Assembly: GCF_036850765.1 (NCBI RefSeq)
Contig: NC_089493.1
Span: forward strand, 192,590,706 to 192,654,705
DNA: 64,000 nt
DNA from: Saccopteryx bilineata
Taxonomy: Eukaryota > Chordata > Mammalia > Chiroptera > Emballonuridae
Direction of reading: 5' to 3'
A program made the position numbers and the translations under genes. Under the pieces are notes generated by a model. That model was not told where the DNA came from and made no database searches. It saw nothing but the letters and a program-made list of their open reading frames with translations. Every line of letters begins with the position of its first letter. The first letter of the stretch is position 1. This document shows positions 1-10,994 of the stretch, piece after piece.

Positions 1-905
1 GGGACCCAGAGGCGCCCCATCCTCGGCTAGGCCTGAGGGAAGACGTCCAGAGCTAATTAGCGGCTCCCAGAGCCGCTTCCTGCGATTCTTCCAGGCTGGC
101 GGGGTCACTCAGGGGAGCAGAAGACACCTGATGTTTCTTCCCCTGCTGGAGAGCGTGTCCCCATCCCACTCAGGAGAAGCCTGGACACAGCCCAGAAAAC
201 CCCGGCTCTGTTCCCTCTTCCTGGAAGGCGGGCTGAGCAAGGCTGTGCCCTTCGTAACCCCGGAGGGTCATCTGATGCTTAGAAAAGGCGGGGAGGGCAC
301 ACGGGGACAGCAGAGGCGTGACAGCGTGCAAGTGTGGGTGGAGTGGGCTGCAGGACTCACTGGACATTGGGTGGGATTGGGGGATACACCCAGAAAATGG
401 CCTGGAATACAGTGAACAGTGGCCTGGGATGCCCTGCCAAGGAGTTGGGAGCCACTGCCGACAACCTTTAGGGGAGCGTGGCACTGTCTATCCTGTGTTT
501 CGGGGGAGCTGTGCTGTGTGCAGCATGCGGAGCTCACCGATGACAGCTGTGGGTTAGTCACCAGAACAGGATATGGTGCAGAGGGCATGGCGTCACACAG
601 GGACCCCAGTGAGGCCAGTGGAGATGTTGACCTCCAGCTCCTCCAGCCCCCCACCCACTCACACCATGTCAGCCTGCAGGTGCGGCTGGGTCGAGCACAC
701 TGGCCCAGCTAGAAGCTCCTTGACCACGTCTGACTGGCCAGGGAGGGCGGGGACAGGGCAGAGAGAAGGGGAAGGACACACATTTATCCGTTCAATTCCG
801 TTTGCATATCTGGGCTGAGCACTGAGCAGAGAGACAGACATACTTCAAGCTTCTCCTCCTCCTCCTTTTAAAAAATCTTCCAGCCCTTTCTGATACACAG
901 GAAAG
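1..905. other. Intergenic, nothing recognised
   Basis: GC-rich unique-looking sequence with short uncorroborated open frames on both strands. No repeat family, splice structure or protein similarity is apparent. Confidence 0.6.
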
Positions 906-1665
906 ACAAGTCCAAGAGCTACTGTAACAAATGACCAAAAACTGGGTGGCTTAATAACAGGGAGCATATTCTCTTATAGTTCTAGAGCAGGGTCCCCATA
1001 CTACGGCCTGTGGGCCACATGCAGTCCCCTGAGGCCATTTATCGGGCCCCCACCGCACTTCCGGAAGGGGCACCTCTTTCATTGGTGGTCAGTGAGAGGA
1101 GCATAGTTCCCATTGAAATGCTGGTCAGTTTGTTGATTTAAATTTACTTGTTCTTTATTTTAAATATTGTATTTGTTCCCGTTTTGTTTTTTTACTTTAA
1201 AATAAGATATGTGCAGTGTGCATAGGGATTTGTTCATAGTTTTTTTTATAGTCCGGCCCTCCAACGGTCTGAGGGACAGTGAACTGGCCCCCTGTGTAAA
1301 AAGTTTGGGGACTCCTGTTCTAGAGGCTAGAAGTCGGAAGTCAAGGTGTCAGCCGGGCCACACTCTCTCTGACGGCTCTAGGGGCGGATTCTCCTCGCCC
1401 TGCTCTTAGTTCATGGTGTGGCTGGTCATCCTCAGAGCTCCTTGGCCCTGCTGCTCTGACCTCTGCCACGTAGCATCTTCCCTGCGTGTCTCTGTGTCTC
1501 ATCTCTTCCGATAAGGGGCGCCAGACATAGGATGAGGGCCCACTCTAATCGAGTAGGAGTCATCGTAACTTGATTACATCTGAAAAGATAACTATTCCCG
1601 AATAAGATTGCATTCACAACCCCTGGCAAAGGCAACATATATATCTTTTAGGGGAACACAATTAT
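905..1665 (+). repeat. Ancient interspersed repeat split by a hAT MITE
   Basis: Flanks of the MITE at 988-1317 join into a familiar old mammalian repeat, with the phrases ACTGGGTGGCTTAATAACAG (938 onward) and TTCTAGAGGCTAGAAGTC continuing to about 1665. I recognise the sequence type but cannot name the family with certainty. The interruption shows that it predates the hAT element. Confidence 0.55.
988..1317 (+). mobile_element. Non-autonomous hAT MITE, copy 1 (330 bp)
   Basis: The element has inverted ends of the type CAGGGGTCCCCAAACT and an AT-rich centre. It is bounded by a perfect 8-bp target duplication TTCTAGAG at 980-987 and 1318-1325, the hAT hallmark. It has no transposase frame. It is nearly collinear with the copies at 3192 and 4573 (both reversed), indicating recent mobilisation. 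Confidence 0.9.
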
Positions 1666-3191
1666 CCCACAATATTGATTATAGGGGGAAAAAATGTATA
1701 GAAAATATAGGTAAGTAGCAAATAAATGAAATCATTAAAAGTTTGCGCCACACAGAGGTAACTCTTCCAACATTTCGGGATGCCACCATCGAAATGTTCT
1801 TCCCCCCATCAAAACCGCGTCACTGTTTTCTGCAAGGCATCGGGATCCGCGGAGTTCACCTGATAGCACATCATGTCCATTCTAATCACTGTTTTCATGC
1901 CTTAGATTAGATCTTCCACGTCACAGCCAGGAAACCACTATCTGCGTTTCCTTCTGGGTGCAGAAAAGAACACTGATGTGGTCATCGCTACAGCTTGACA
2001 GCTTGTGGGGCTGCTCCAACAGCCGGTCAAGTTCGGGCCTGTCTCATGTCCAGGTGAATCTCATGACCACCCGGTGAGGTCAATCTCATTGGCCCCGCTT
2101 TGTAGAAAGTGAAGAAATAGTGCCAGAGAGGTTAAGTGCCCTGTCTTAGATCACACAGCCAACAATCAGGTATGCCTGGGTTTTGCACTGAGGTCCACCT
2201 GATGGTGGGTAACCCTCGAAGCTGCCTCCTTTCGTGAAGCACAGGCGTTACCACGTCAGGGGCGCTGTGAAGATTCACCTTGCAGGTTTTGCTGGATGGG
2301 CACACGGGCGGGACAAGTTTCCAGGCGAACAAGCCGGTGGAGGCAATGGTGCATGCAAGGGCGTGGAAGCACCGGCCAGCTCTCCCCGGCAGGGAAAACG
2401 TGCTGTTTGTCATAGTGTAGCGCTCCGGGCAGGCGAGGGGGCGGGGGGCAGGGAGAGGTCAGCAGGGGCTGTGTCCTGTTAGCAGCCTAGGCATTATCCA
2501 AAGAGCAGGAGGGAGCCCCTGAAAATGTGTCAGCAGGGAGAGAGCCTGTGCTCTGGAAACTTCGCCCTGGCTGCAGGGTGGGGGATGAACAGGAACATCT
2601 TGCTGGGGCAGAGAGAGCAGGGAGAAAAAGGGAGCAGGTTGACCAGTCGTACAAGGAGACGTGGGGGATCAATCATGGGCCCCTTGGTTTTTAGAGGGAA
2701 CTGAGGCGAGAACTGTGCTTTGGGTGGTCCAGTCAGCGCTGGCTGACAGCGGCCCATGGGGCAGCTCCTGCCATCCCTTCCTCTTCTCGGCAGGGGACCT
2801 CCCAGGTAGCACCAGGCTGAGCCTCCGCCTCGCTGGAGGGAAGCCTGGCTCCTTGCCACAGGAAGGCACTGAGATAAGTGGTGTGATGAATGTTCTGCAA
2901 AGACAGGATTAAACACTTGGGAACTGACAGAAAGCCACCCGTCAGAGGCCGGGAGACGGGGACCAGGCCCTGCGTCCTGCTCAGGAAGGTTGGGCAGCTG
3001 GGAACGGTGGACACAGCCCTTCCTCTGGGTGCTGGAAGCAGGCCCGCCCCATCTCTTCTGAAGGCTGCTGCCCCTCTTCTCCTTGTACCCCTGGATCTGC
3101 CCCCCAGGTCGTCGAGGACCAGCCTGCACTTCCAAGTTCTAAGCAGTGTCCTGCCCCGCCACAAACAGCTGCCCTCGTCCACCCTGTAGGC
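1666..3191. other. Intergenic with one antisense MIR relic
   Basis: An antisense MIR relic lies at about 2050-2215 (AGAGAGGTTAAGTGCC followed by a TCACACAGCC core). The rest looks like unique GC-moderate DNA with no supportable gene. Confidence 0.6.
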
Positions 3192-3523
3192 TAAGGGTCC
3201 CCAAACTTTTTACACAGGGGGCCAGTTCACTGTCCCTTAGACCGTTGGAGGGCCAGACTATAAAAAAAACTATGAACAAATCCCTATGCACACTGCACAG
3301 ATCTTATTTTAAAGTAAAAAAAACAAAACGGGAACAAATACAATATTTAAAATAAAGAACAAGTAAATTTAAATCAACCAACTGACCAGTATTTCAATGG
3401 GAACTATGCTCCTCTCACTGACCACCAATGAAAGAGGTGCCCCTTCCGGAAGTGCGGCGGGGGCCGGATAAATGGCCTCAGGGGGCCGCATGTGGCCCGC
3501 GGGCTGTAGTTTGGGGACCCCTG
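3192..3523 (-). mobile_element. Non-autonomous hAT MITE, copy 2 (332 bp)
   Basis: Reverse orientation to copy 1. It is flanked by CTGTAGGC (3184-3191) and CTCTAGGC (3524-3531), an 8-bp duplication with one mismatch. The first two bases have drifted (TA instead of CA). It contains no transposase. Confidence 0.9.
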
Positions 3524-4184
3524 CTCTAGGCCTAAGGATGCGCACACACGAGTGGTCCAGTCCACCTGGACACAGGCCATCTGTGTGGGTGCCAGGTGTG
3601 TGGGCAGAGAGTTCTGGGTGCTGGGTATCTGCAGTGAGGTCATAAGGGGAATTGTGGGGTCTGGGTTTCCAGTTTGGGCAGCTGAAGAGACAGTGTCGCC
3701 GCTGGGTGTGGAAACCCGGGGAAAAAGAGGAGCAGGGGGTGGGGAGAGGAGGAATGGCGGACTTGGCGTAGGCAGGTGGCCTTAAAGGGCTGTGGACAGA
3801 GGAGACTCTGGGCAGGGTCCAGGCTGGGGGCAGCGCAGGAGGCCAGGCTTAGCTGCAGGCCCCCCAGGAGGACCCCTAGCTGCCAACAACCACCACCCCA
3901 GAGAGACAAAGAGTTCCTTCCAAACTCCCGGGCTGCCAACAGCAGTCACAGGACGTGAAGCGGGGAGGACGGTCCGTGTGCCCCCTCTGGCCCTTCCCCG
4001 CCCCCTTGGAAGGCCGGAGGGGGTGGCGGGGTGGGGAGCTGGGCCTTTCAGGAAGAGGAAAAAACAAGATGTCTTAGTCAGCTTCAAGGTCAGGGCCGTT
4101 TTCTAAGAAGCATCTGGAAGAAGAGGCAAAGGCGTTGCAAAGATTAAACCTGGGCTAGCCAGCACGTAGAGCAGGGGCTGGGAG

Positions 4185-4340
4185 GAAGCCACACCGATGG
4201 ATTGATTGTGGTAAAATACACAGACCGTAAAAATGCCATTTAACCCTCTTAAAGTGCGCAATTCAGTGGCGGTAAGGACACACACACACGCTGCTGTGCA
4301 ACCACCACCACCGTCATCCCGTTCCGGAACTGGGCATCGC
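4185..4340 (-). mobile_element. Ancient L1 3'-end relic
   Basis: The phrase order TTGTGGTAAAATACACA, then GCCATTTAACC, then AATTCAGTGGC, then GTGCAACCACCACC resembles the antisense of an old L1M 3' end. It is diverged and short; family and strand are assigned from memory. Confidence 0.5.
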
Positions 4341-4434
4341 CCCCAGTGATGGAGGAAATCTCACGAGGTTCCCCACAAGGGCCTGCGTGCTCTGCCCTCG
4401 TCAGCTCAGCCCGCCTTCCTTGTCATTTGGCGAG

Positions 4435-4563
4435 AAATCCATTTTACCGAGGAAGCGAGGAAGGCTCGGGAGAGGACAGACAGTCACTGGCCCAAAGCCA
4501 CATGGGTCACAAGTGCCCGGGGCAGGATTTGAGTCCAGGCTTGTTTAGCTCCAGAGCCCCCAT
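4435..4563 (-). mobile_element. MIR relic
   Basis: Antisense MIR core with a CACATGGGTCACAAGTG segment and GATTTGAGTCCAGGC (4528 onward). The hAT copy 3 inserted just downstream. Confidence 0.6.
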
Positions 4564-4572
4564 GTCTTGGGG

Positions 4573-4899
4573 CAGGGGTCCCCAAACTTTTTACACAGGG
4601 GGCCAGTTCACTGTCCCTCAGACCATTGGAGGGCCAGACTAAAAAAAACTATGAACAAATCCCTATGCATACTGCACATATCTTATTTTAAAGTAAAAAA
4701 ACAACGGGAACAAATACAATATTTAAAATAAAGAACAAGTAAATTTAAATCAACAAACTGACCAGTATTTCAATGGGAACGATGCTCCTCTCACTGACCA
4801 CCAATGAAAGAGGTGCCTCTTCTGGAAGTGCGGTGGGGGCCGGATAAATGGCCTCAGGGGGCCGCATGCGGCCCGCGGGCTATAGTTTGGGGACCCCTG
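4573..4899 (-). mobile_element. Non-autonomous hAT MITE, copy 3 (327 bp)
   Basis: Same orientation as copy 2, with both ends intact (CAGGGGTCCCCAAACTTT and its inverted mate). It is flanked by a perfect 8-bp duplication TCTTGGGG at 4565-4572 and 4900-4907. Confidence 0.92.
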
Positions 4900-4907
4900 T
4901 CTTGGGG

Positions 4908-5640
4908 GGTGGGCAGGGAGGGCGGTGGGAGATGTGGAGACTGGAGGGCACAGGTGGGGCAGCTAGCTCAGCTGTCGATGCTGTTCCGGGGTGGGGTGGC
5001 GGGTGTGGTGGGAAGATGGTGACAAGGAGCTCTGGTGCTGGGGACCCGTCCGGATGAATGAGGGCTTGTAGCGGGGGGGACAAGGCTCAGCTGGGGAGCC
5101 AAGGGAGCATGCCTGGCATGGGGCCAGGGCGTTTCGCTATGGAGGGTAACTCCAGCTAGGGCCTGCTAAGGGAGCAGGGTCCTGTCCCTCGGGGAGAGTG
5201 TTGGCAGAGCTGAGCAGAGGGCCAGGGTCCCAGATAAGGAGGAACCGGAAGGACTCACTCCAATGCCGTGGACAGCGGGCCGAAGGATGGGGGGAGAGGA
5301 CGGGGGCAGGTCAAGGTCAGGGAGGGCTGGGTGCCAGGGCCGGGGGGGGGGGGGTGGCTGCCAGCTGCCAGGAGGGCCAGGAGGTGGCAAGACCCGACTC
5401 CAGAGCCCGTGCCCGCCTTGGCAGGGCTGTGCGTCCAGGGCTGCCAGTGCCCATGGCCCTCAAGCGTGTCTCCGGGTCGACCCTGAAGTTCAGGCTTGAG
5501 ACCGTGTTGGCTTCGAGCTTGCCCGTCCGGTAGGAAAGCGGAGCGGCGTTCCCCGTCCCCCTCTCGTCCTTCCTCTCCTCTACACGTGTGTGCATACAAA
5601 CACGCGTGCACATGTGAACATGAGCTTTGACAATCAGTGT
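4908..5640. other. Intergenic, G-rich, no gene
   Basis: G-rich unique sequence including a run of about 13 G near 5341-5354. Open frames here are proline/glycine-rich products of composition and lack support. Confidence 0.55.
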
Positions 5641-5789
5641 TGCACCTGTCTTTTTTTTTTTTTTTTTTCTATTTTCTTTTTTCTACTCAAAACTGTCACG
5701 GAAATCTTGACAACTCGCTGATAGAGACACCATCGTTTTTCCAGGCCTCACAGTATTCCATCATGTGGCTGCCTCTCAGTTCATCTGAC

Positions 5790-5975
5790 CCAGAGGCTCC
5801 CATTCGACAGTGTCTGGGGACATTTTTGGTTGTCACAGCTTGAGAAGAGAGATGCTACTGGCCACTGCTGGGTAGAGGTCAGGGATGCCACTAAACGTCC
5901 TTCAATGCACACAACAGCAAAGAATTACGGGTCCCCAAAATGTCAACAGTGCTGAGAGACGTTGGCCTAACTAAT
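5790..5975 (+). mobile_element. Ancient MER-type DNA transposon relic
   Basis: The run TGTCTGGGGACATTTTTGG, then TTGTCACAGCTTG, GCTACTGGCCACTG, and AGGGATGCCACTAAAC resembles a common old non-autonomous hAT repeat of mammals. I cannot assign the exact family. A poly-T tract lies just upstream (5651-5668). Confidence 0.5.
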
Positions 5976-6669
5976 GAGCATTTAGGCCGCAGCCAGTGGT
6001 GTTGTTATCACAATGTGTCATCGGCATCTTTTCGACACAGAGTGGATCCTCATTATTGTCAGATTCTGCACTTTTGAATTCGCCTACTCGCTGAGATGTA
6101 TTTGCAACCTCAAAGCCAACACCCGGCGCGCTTCCGCAGTCATTCTCAGAGACTCGCAAAGCAGAAAAAAAAAAAATGTGAGTCACCTGACACCCACATC
6201 CCCCACTGAGGATGAACGAGGTGACACCCTGCCTCTTGTTTTGGCTCTCATACTGTGGGAACAAGTGTCTGTTTTGTGGTCTAACTTACTGCCATGCTTT
6301 TTCTTTTTTTTTTTTACATTTTTGTGCTTTTTGTTATTGACTTGGCTGTTTGCAGTGGCCCCCACCAGAACACCGAAGTGCGGGGTAATGATCCGAAGCT
6401 CAGGAGGGCTGCGCTGTGCTGTGTGTGAGGTGGGCTCCATTCAGGTGTGAGTTCCCGCGCCGCTGGCCGTGAGTTCCATGTTCAGGAGCTGTGGTTCAGT
6501 ATTCGCTAATTCCATCTCTACGATGAGCTCGCTCAGCACACGGCTGCGAGTGATAAGAACCGACTGTGTCCCGTGACGGTGCTGCATGTATATCCTGGAG
6601 ATGCGGTGGCTGGTTCAGACAGTGTGGTCCTTTTGAGGGTTTTTTTTTCCCTCCATCTTTACTGAGGTA

Positions 6670-7266
6670 CAGTGTGTCCGTAAAGTCATGGTGCACTTTT
6701 GACCGGTCACAGGAAAGCAACAAAAGACGATAGAAATGTGAAATCTGCACCAAATAAAAGGAAAACCCTCCCAGTTTCATACCTATTCAGTGCAGTTCGA
6801 TGTGGGCTCACGCACAGAGTTTTTAGGGCTCCTTAGGTAGCTATCCAGTATAGCCTCTACAGACTCGTCACTGACTGATGGCCTACCAGAATGGGGTTTC
6901 TCCACCAAACTGCCGGTTTCCTTCAACTGCTTATCCCACCGACTAATGTTATTCCTATGTGGTGGTGCTTCGTTATAAACTCGCCGATATTCACGTTGCA
7001 CTTTGGTCACAGGTTCGAATTTAGCGAGCCACAGAGCACACTGAACTTTCCTCTGTATCGTCCATATCTCGACTGGCATGGCCGTGGGCTGCTCCACTGT
7101 ATACACGGTGTTACGTCATCATCTGCGCATGCGCACATGCTGCCACATCATCCCACAGAAACTGGGAGGGTTTTCCTTTTATTTGGTGCAGATTTCACAT
7201 TTCTATCATCTTTTGTTGCTTTCCTGTGACCAGTCAAAAGTGCACCATGACTTTACAGACACACTG
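6670..7266 (-). mobile_element. Internally deleted mariner-type transposon (597 bp)
   Basis: Inverted repeats of 109 bp (6670-6778 and 7158-7266) differ at only three positions. TA dinucleotides flank the element (6668-6669 and 7267-7268), as expected for Tc1/mariner. It sits in the L1 3' end, whose sequence resumes directly after it. The interior holds only the N-terminal part of a transposase, so it depends on a transposase in trans. Confidence 0.9.
6783..7079 (-). CDS. Transposase N-terminal HTH fragment of the mariner derivative
   Basis: From the ATG at 7077-7079 the frame encodes 98 residues without internal stops; a frame opening at GTG 7106 adds nine residues. It resembles the helix-turn-helix domain of mariner-type transposases (the DUF4817 type), with a segment HRNNISRWDKQLKETGSLVE as a likely recognition region and a GRP linker (SGRPSVSDESVEAI) that in relatives joins two DNA-binding subdomains. 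The catalytic DDE/D domain is absent and the frame ends just before the other inverted repeat. No promoter is evident; expression is unknown. Confidence 0.7.
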   Translation of the reverse strand: MPVEIWTIQRKVQCALWLAKFEPVTKVQREYRRVYNEAPPHRNNISRWDKQLKETGSLVEKPHSGRPSVSDESVEAILDSYLRSPKNSVREPTSNCTE

Positions 7267-7754
7267 TATAATTGGCAAATAAAAATTGTATATATTCAAG
7301 GTGGATTACTTGATGTTTTGACAGACATACACTGTGAAAGGATCGCCACAATCAAGCTTAGGGACATGTTCATCACCTCACACACTTATCTTTATTTGTG
7401 TGTTGAGAACACTTAAGTTCTGCTCTTGGAAATGTCAAGTGTACAGTAATGCTAACTATGTTCACTGTGCCGTACAGTAGATCTCCAGCACTTATTTATC
7501 TTATAAACCTGTACTTGAAACTGTGTACCCCTTGACCAACATCTCCCCATTTCCCCATCCCGGTAGCCCGTGGCAGCCACCATGCTGTCCTCTGCATCTA
7601 TGAACGTCACTCGCGTGGATTATCCATGTGAGATCATGCAGCACTCGTCCTTCTGTGTCCGGTTTATTTCACTTAGCAGTAAATCCTCCAGGATCATCCA
7701 TGTTGCAAAGGGCAAGATTTCTTTTTTGAAAATAATATTAATAAAAATAATCTG

Positions 7755-7869
7755 GGCCCTGCCAGGTTGGCTCAGTGGCAGAGGGTCGACCTGGCATGTG
7801 GATATCCCAGTTTCGATTCCTGGTCAGGGCACACAGGAGAAGCGACCATCTGCTTCTCCACTTCTCCCT

Positions 7870-7917
<48 letters not shown>

Positions 7918-8147
7918 CTTCCCACAGCCATGGCTCGATTGGTTCGAGCTCATTGACCCTGGACACTGAGGATGGCTCTGTGGAGCTAAAAATAGCTCGG
8001 TTGTGATCATGGCCCTAGATGGGCAGAGCATCAGCCCCAGAAAGAGGGTTGCCAGGTGGATCCTGGTCGGGGCACATATGGGAGTCTGTCTCTCTATCTT
8101 TCCTCCTCTCCCTTGTAAAAGAAGAACAAAATAATAACCTGAATAAT
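7755..8147 (+). mobile_element. tRNA-derived bat SINE (VES/Rhin type)
   Basis: The head has pol III box A (TGGCTCAGTGGCAGAG) and box B (GTTTCGATTCC). It is followed by the CACACAGGAGAAGC segment, a CT repeat (7879-7914) and an A-rich tail. Target duplications AATAATCTG occur at 7746-7754 and 8148-8156. It is diverged from the youngest copies. It lies within the L1 complex. Confidence 0.85.
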
Positions 8148-9140
8148 AATAATCTGAATAATATACCATTTGTATAAGTATATACCGCATTTTCTTTATC
8201 CATTTATCCACTGATGGATGGATATGTAGGTTGTTTCCATATCTTGGCTACTGTAAATAATGCTGCAATAAACATGGGAGAGTAAGCACCATATCTCTTC
8301 GAGATACTGTTTTCATTTCCTTCAAATAAATACCCAGAAGCGGAATTGGTATATCAAACTCAAATTGCTACATTAATATTTTAGAAGCCTCCATACTGTT
8401 TTTTTCATAATAGCTGTACCAATTTACATTCCCACCAACAGCGCACAGGGTGTTCTTTTCTCCATGTGCTTGCCAACATTTGCTGTTTGTCCTTTTGATA
8501 ATAGCCATTCTGTCAGGGTGAAAGGGAAAAAAAAAACCCCACATGATCCTTTCAATAGATGCAGGAAAATAATTTGACAAAATTCAACAGCCATTCAGGA
8601 TGAAAACTCTCAACAAAATAAGTCTAGCAGGAATTTTCCTCAACACGGCAGAGGGCATTGCTAAGAGCCCGCGGCTGGTGTTATAATCAATGAGGGAAAA
8701 TAAAAGTCTTTTCTTCTAAGATCCAGCACAAGGCAAGAACGCTCACTCTCGCCACATCTATTCAACACAGCACTGGAAGTCCTAGCCAGAGAAATTAGAC
8801 AAGAAAAATAAATAAAGGCATCCAAATAGGGGGAAAAAAATAAAGTAATCTCTGTTTGCTGATGACATGATCACTCATGTAGAAAGTCCTGAAGATTCAA
8901 GGAGAAAGCCCTGTTAGGACTAATAAATTTCATAAATTCGCAGAGTTCAAAACCAACCTCCCGAAATCCGTCGTGTTTCTATATACAAACAACAAACTAT
9001 CCAAAAAGGAGAGTAAGAAAACAATCTCTTTGCAATAGAACAAAAAGAATAAAATACTTAGAATAGAAGACATGGGTAAATGGAAAGGCATGCCATGTTC
9101 ACAGATTGGAAGAGTCGATACTGGTAAAATGTCCTTGTTG

Positions 9141-9960
9141 TTACAATGTCCCCACCATGGCCCCTGACGAAGCTGATTCATTCAGATTTCCTCTCAGAAG
9201 GACAACTGTTCACATTACCTTATTGCTAGAGGATGGCCCGGCAAAAGTCATCTTTGCAATTGTTCGTTCTGAATGCTCTGTCTACAGAGTACACCTGGTC
9301 ACAAGGCCACGTGTTTACTGTTTCTTTTGAAGGTCTTTCTCTATTATGCAGCTTGAGTGGTTTTGTTTTGCAACTGCTTTCTGTGAATGGAGCCCGTTCT
9401 GATTTGGATAAATATCTAAAACGTTCAGTTACTAAAATGGCAACTTCTCTTTCTTATCTACCACGGAGACCTATGGCCTTGACCCTAGCCCAGTGGGACG
9501 CCTCAGCCTTTCTAGGGGCTTCCCAGGGTCCCATCATGGGGATGTATTCTATTTTTATTTAACAGTTGCCCTACGGCTTGGCATTTAGTTACTTCTGGTC
9601 TTTCATCAGTATACTTAGTGCTGCTATGAATATTCTTACACCTGCATCTTTGTGCATTCATCCAACTATTTCCAGGAGTGAAATTTACTAGGTTTAATTT
9701 CAGCTCTGGCTAACAACAACAACAAAAATCTGATTTCTGACTGTGATTGACAAGCGGGGAATCTGGCTGCCCAGCCCCTTCCTGGGGACAATGACACTGC
9801 CTAGGTCTGCTCCCTGGAGCAGTGGGGTCCTTGTGAGCCTTGCTGGGCCCTCCCCCCGCCCCGTTTGTGAGCCTGCCTGGCTCCTGTCAGCTCTGAGTTT
9901 GCAAACTCAGGTTGTAATCTCTGCTGATTTGATGGGCTTAAAATGACACCCGAGTGAAAT
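9141..9960. other. Intergenic, mostly unassigned
   Basis: No gene supported. The 109-codon frame at 9233-9562 lacks any recognisable domain. About 9550-9690 is AT-rich and may be an old LINE remnant. Confidence 0.5.
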
Positions 9961-10115
9961 TTTAATTTACATTTACACAACTTTCAGTGCAATTAAGCCT
10001 CTTCATGCTTTTATTAGCCATTGGTGTGTCTTATTTTGTGACTTGCCTATTCATGCTCTTTGCTCCATTTTCTATTGGGTTGTCTGGAAGAGCTCTTTAT
10101 CCCTTTATAGGTTTT
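9955..10115 (-). mobile_element. Ancient L1 relic (antisense)
   Basis: The segment TTTACATTTACACAAC followed by TTATTAGCCATTGGTGTG and TTTGCTCCATTTTCTATTGG resembles the antisense of L1 ORF2/3' sequence, badly decayed. Confidence 0.5.
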
Positions 10116-10120
10116 TTTTT

Positions 10121-10133
10121 AAAAAAAAAGAAA

Positions 10134-10181
<48 letters not shown>

Positions 10182-10194
10182 AAAAGAAAAAAGG
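10121..10194 (+). repeat. (GAAA)n microsatellite
   Basis: Poly-A followed by about thirteen near-perfect GAAA units ending at about 10194. Confidence 0.95.
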
Positions 10195-10474
10195 ATCTCT
10201 GGCCTCAATTAGCCAGGCTGGGACATCAGACGACAGTCGCCTTCCTCTTGCACACCCAGGAGGCTTCTGAAGTGGCGTGAGCCCAGGTTTCAGGCAGCAG
10301 AAGCTGACAGGTGGGCAAGCAGGTGAGTAGCCTGTCACTCCATTAGCCATCCCCGGATGTGGCTTGGACTGGGAAGGAAACAGACTGAAGGCAGAATCTA
10401 GAAATAGTAATAACTTAGGTCAACCTCCTACCCCTTGATATGAGCAGTATTTCAGAGCCCAAGGAGGGGCTCTG

Positions 10475-10560
10475 GGGTCACATGGGTCTTGGTTTTGAAC
10501 CCAGCTCTGCTACCTCCTAACTGTGTGATACAGGGTAAGTCACTTCACCTCTCTGAGCTT
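10475..10560 (+). mobile_element. MIR relic (sense)
   Basis: TTGAACCCAGCTCTGCTACC, TAACTGTGTGATACAGG and AAGTCACTTCACCTCTCTGA match the 5' half of MIR. A second MIR 3' piece is at about 11175-11220, beyond the purine array. Confidence 0.7.
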
Positions 10561-10628
10561 TTCTTTCCTCCCCCCGTGCTGCGTCGGCATCTTCCCAAGG
10601 CCTGGAGGCTTGGTGGAGCAGCTGGTCA

Positions 10629-10938
10629 AGGAAGGAAGGAAGGAAGGAAGGAAGGAAGGAAGGAAGGAAGGAAGGAAGGAAGGAAGGAAGGAAGGGAGGG
10701 AGGGAGGGAGGGAGGGAGGGAGGGAGGGAGGGAGGGAGGGAGGGAGGGAGGGAGGGAGGGAGGGGAAAGAAAGAAAAGAAAGGAAAGGAAGAAAGAAAGA
10801 AAGAAAAGAAAAGAAAAGAAAGAAGGAAGGAAGGAAGGAAGGAAGGAAGGAAGAAAGAAAGAAAAAGAAAGAAAGAGACAGACAGGAAGGGAAAGAGAAA
10901 GGAAAGGGAAAGAAAAAGAGAGAGAAAGAAGGAAAGAA

Positions 10939-10994
<56 letters not shown>

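Larger units (their letters stand above)
6635..9140 (-). mobile_element. L1 insertion with inverted 5' part, carrying mariner and SINE insertions
   Basis: On the minus strand, L1 3' UTR and 3'-end sequence runs from about 8530 down to a poly-T (genomic) near 6640, so the element points left. From about 8541 to 9140 the DNA is instead L1 ORF2 reverse-transcriptase sequence in the plus direction, for example a degenerate FADD region near 8858. This back-to-back arrangement is typical of twin-priming inversion. The element is broken by stops. A mariner (6670-7266) and a SINE (7755-8147) lie inside it. Confidence 0.7.

Noticed and set aside
2530..3182. Overlapping minus-strand frames of 201 and 149 codons
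   Set aside because: No domain, no signal peptide, amino-acid content typical of noncoding GC-rich DNA.
9233..9562. Possible processed pseudogene or small gene
   Set aside because: The 109-codon frame has no recognisable protein family and no poly-A tail or flanking duplication.
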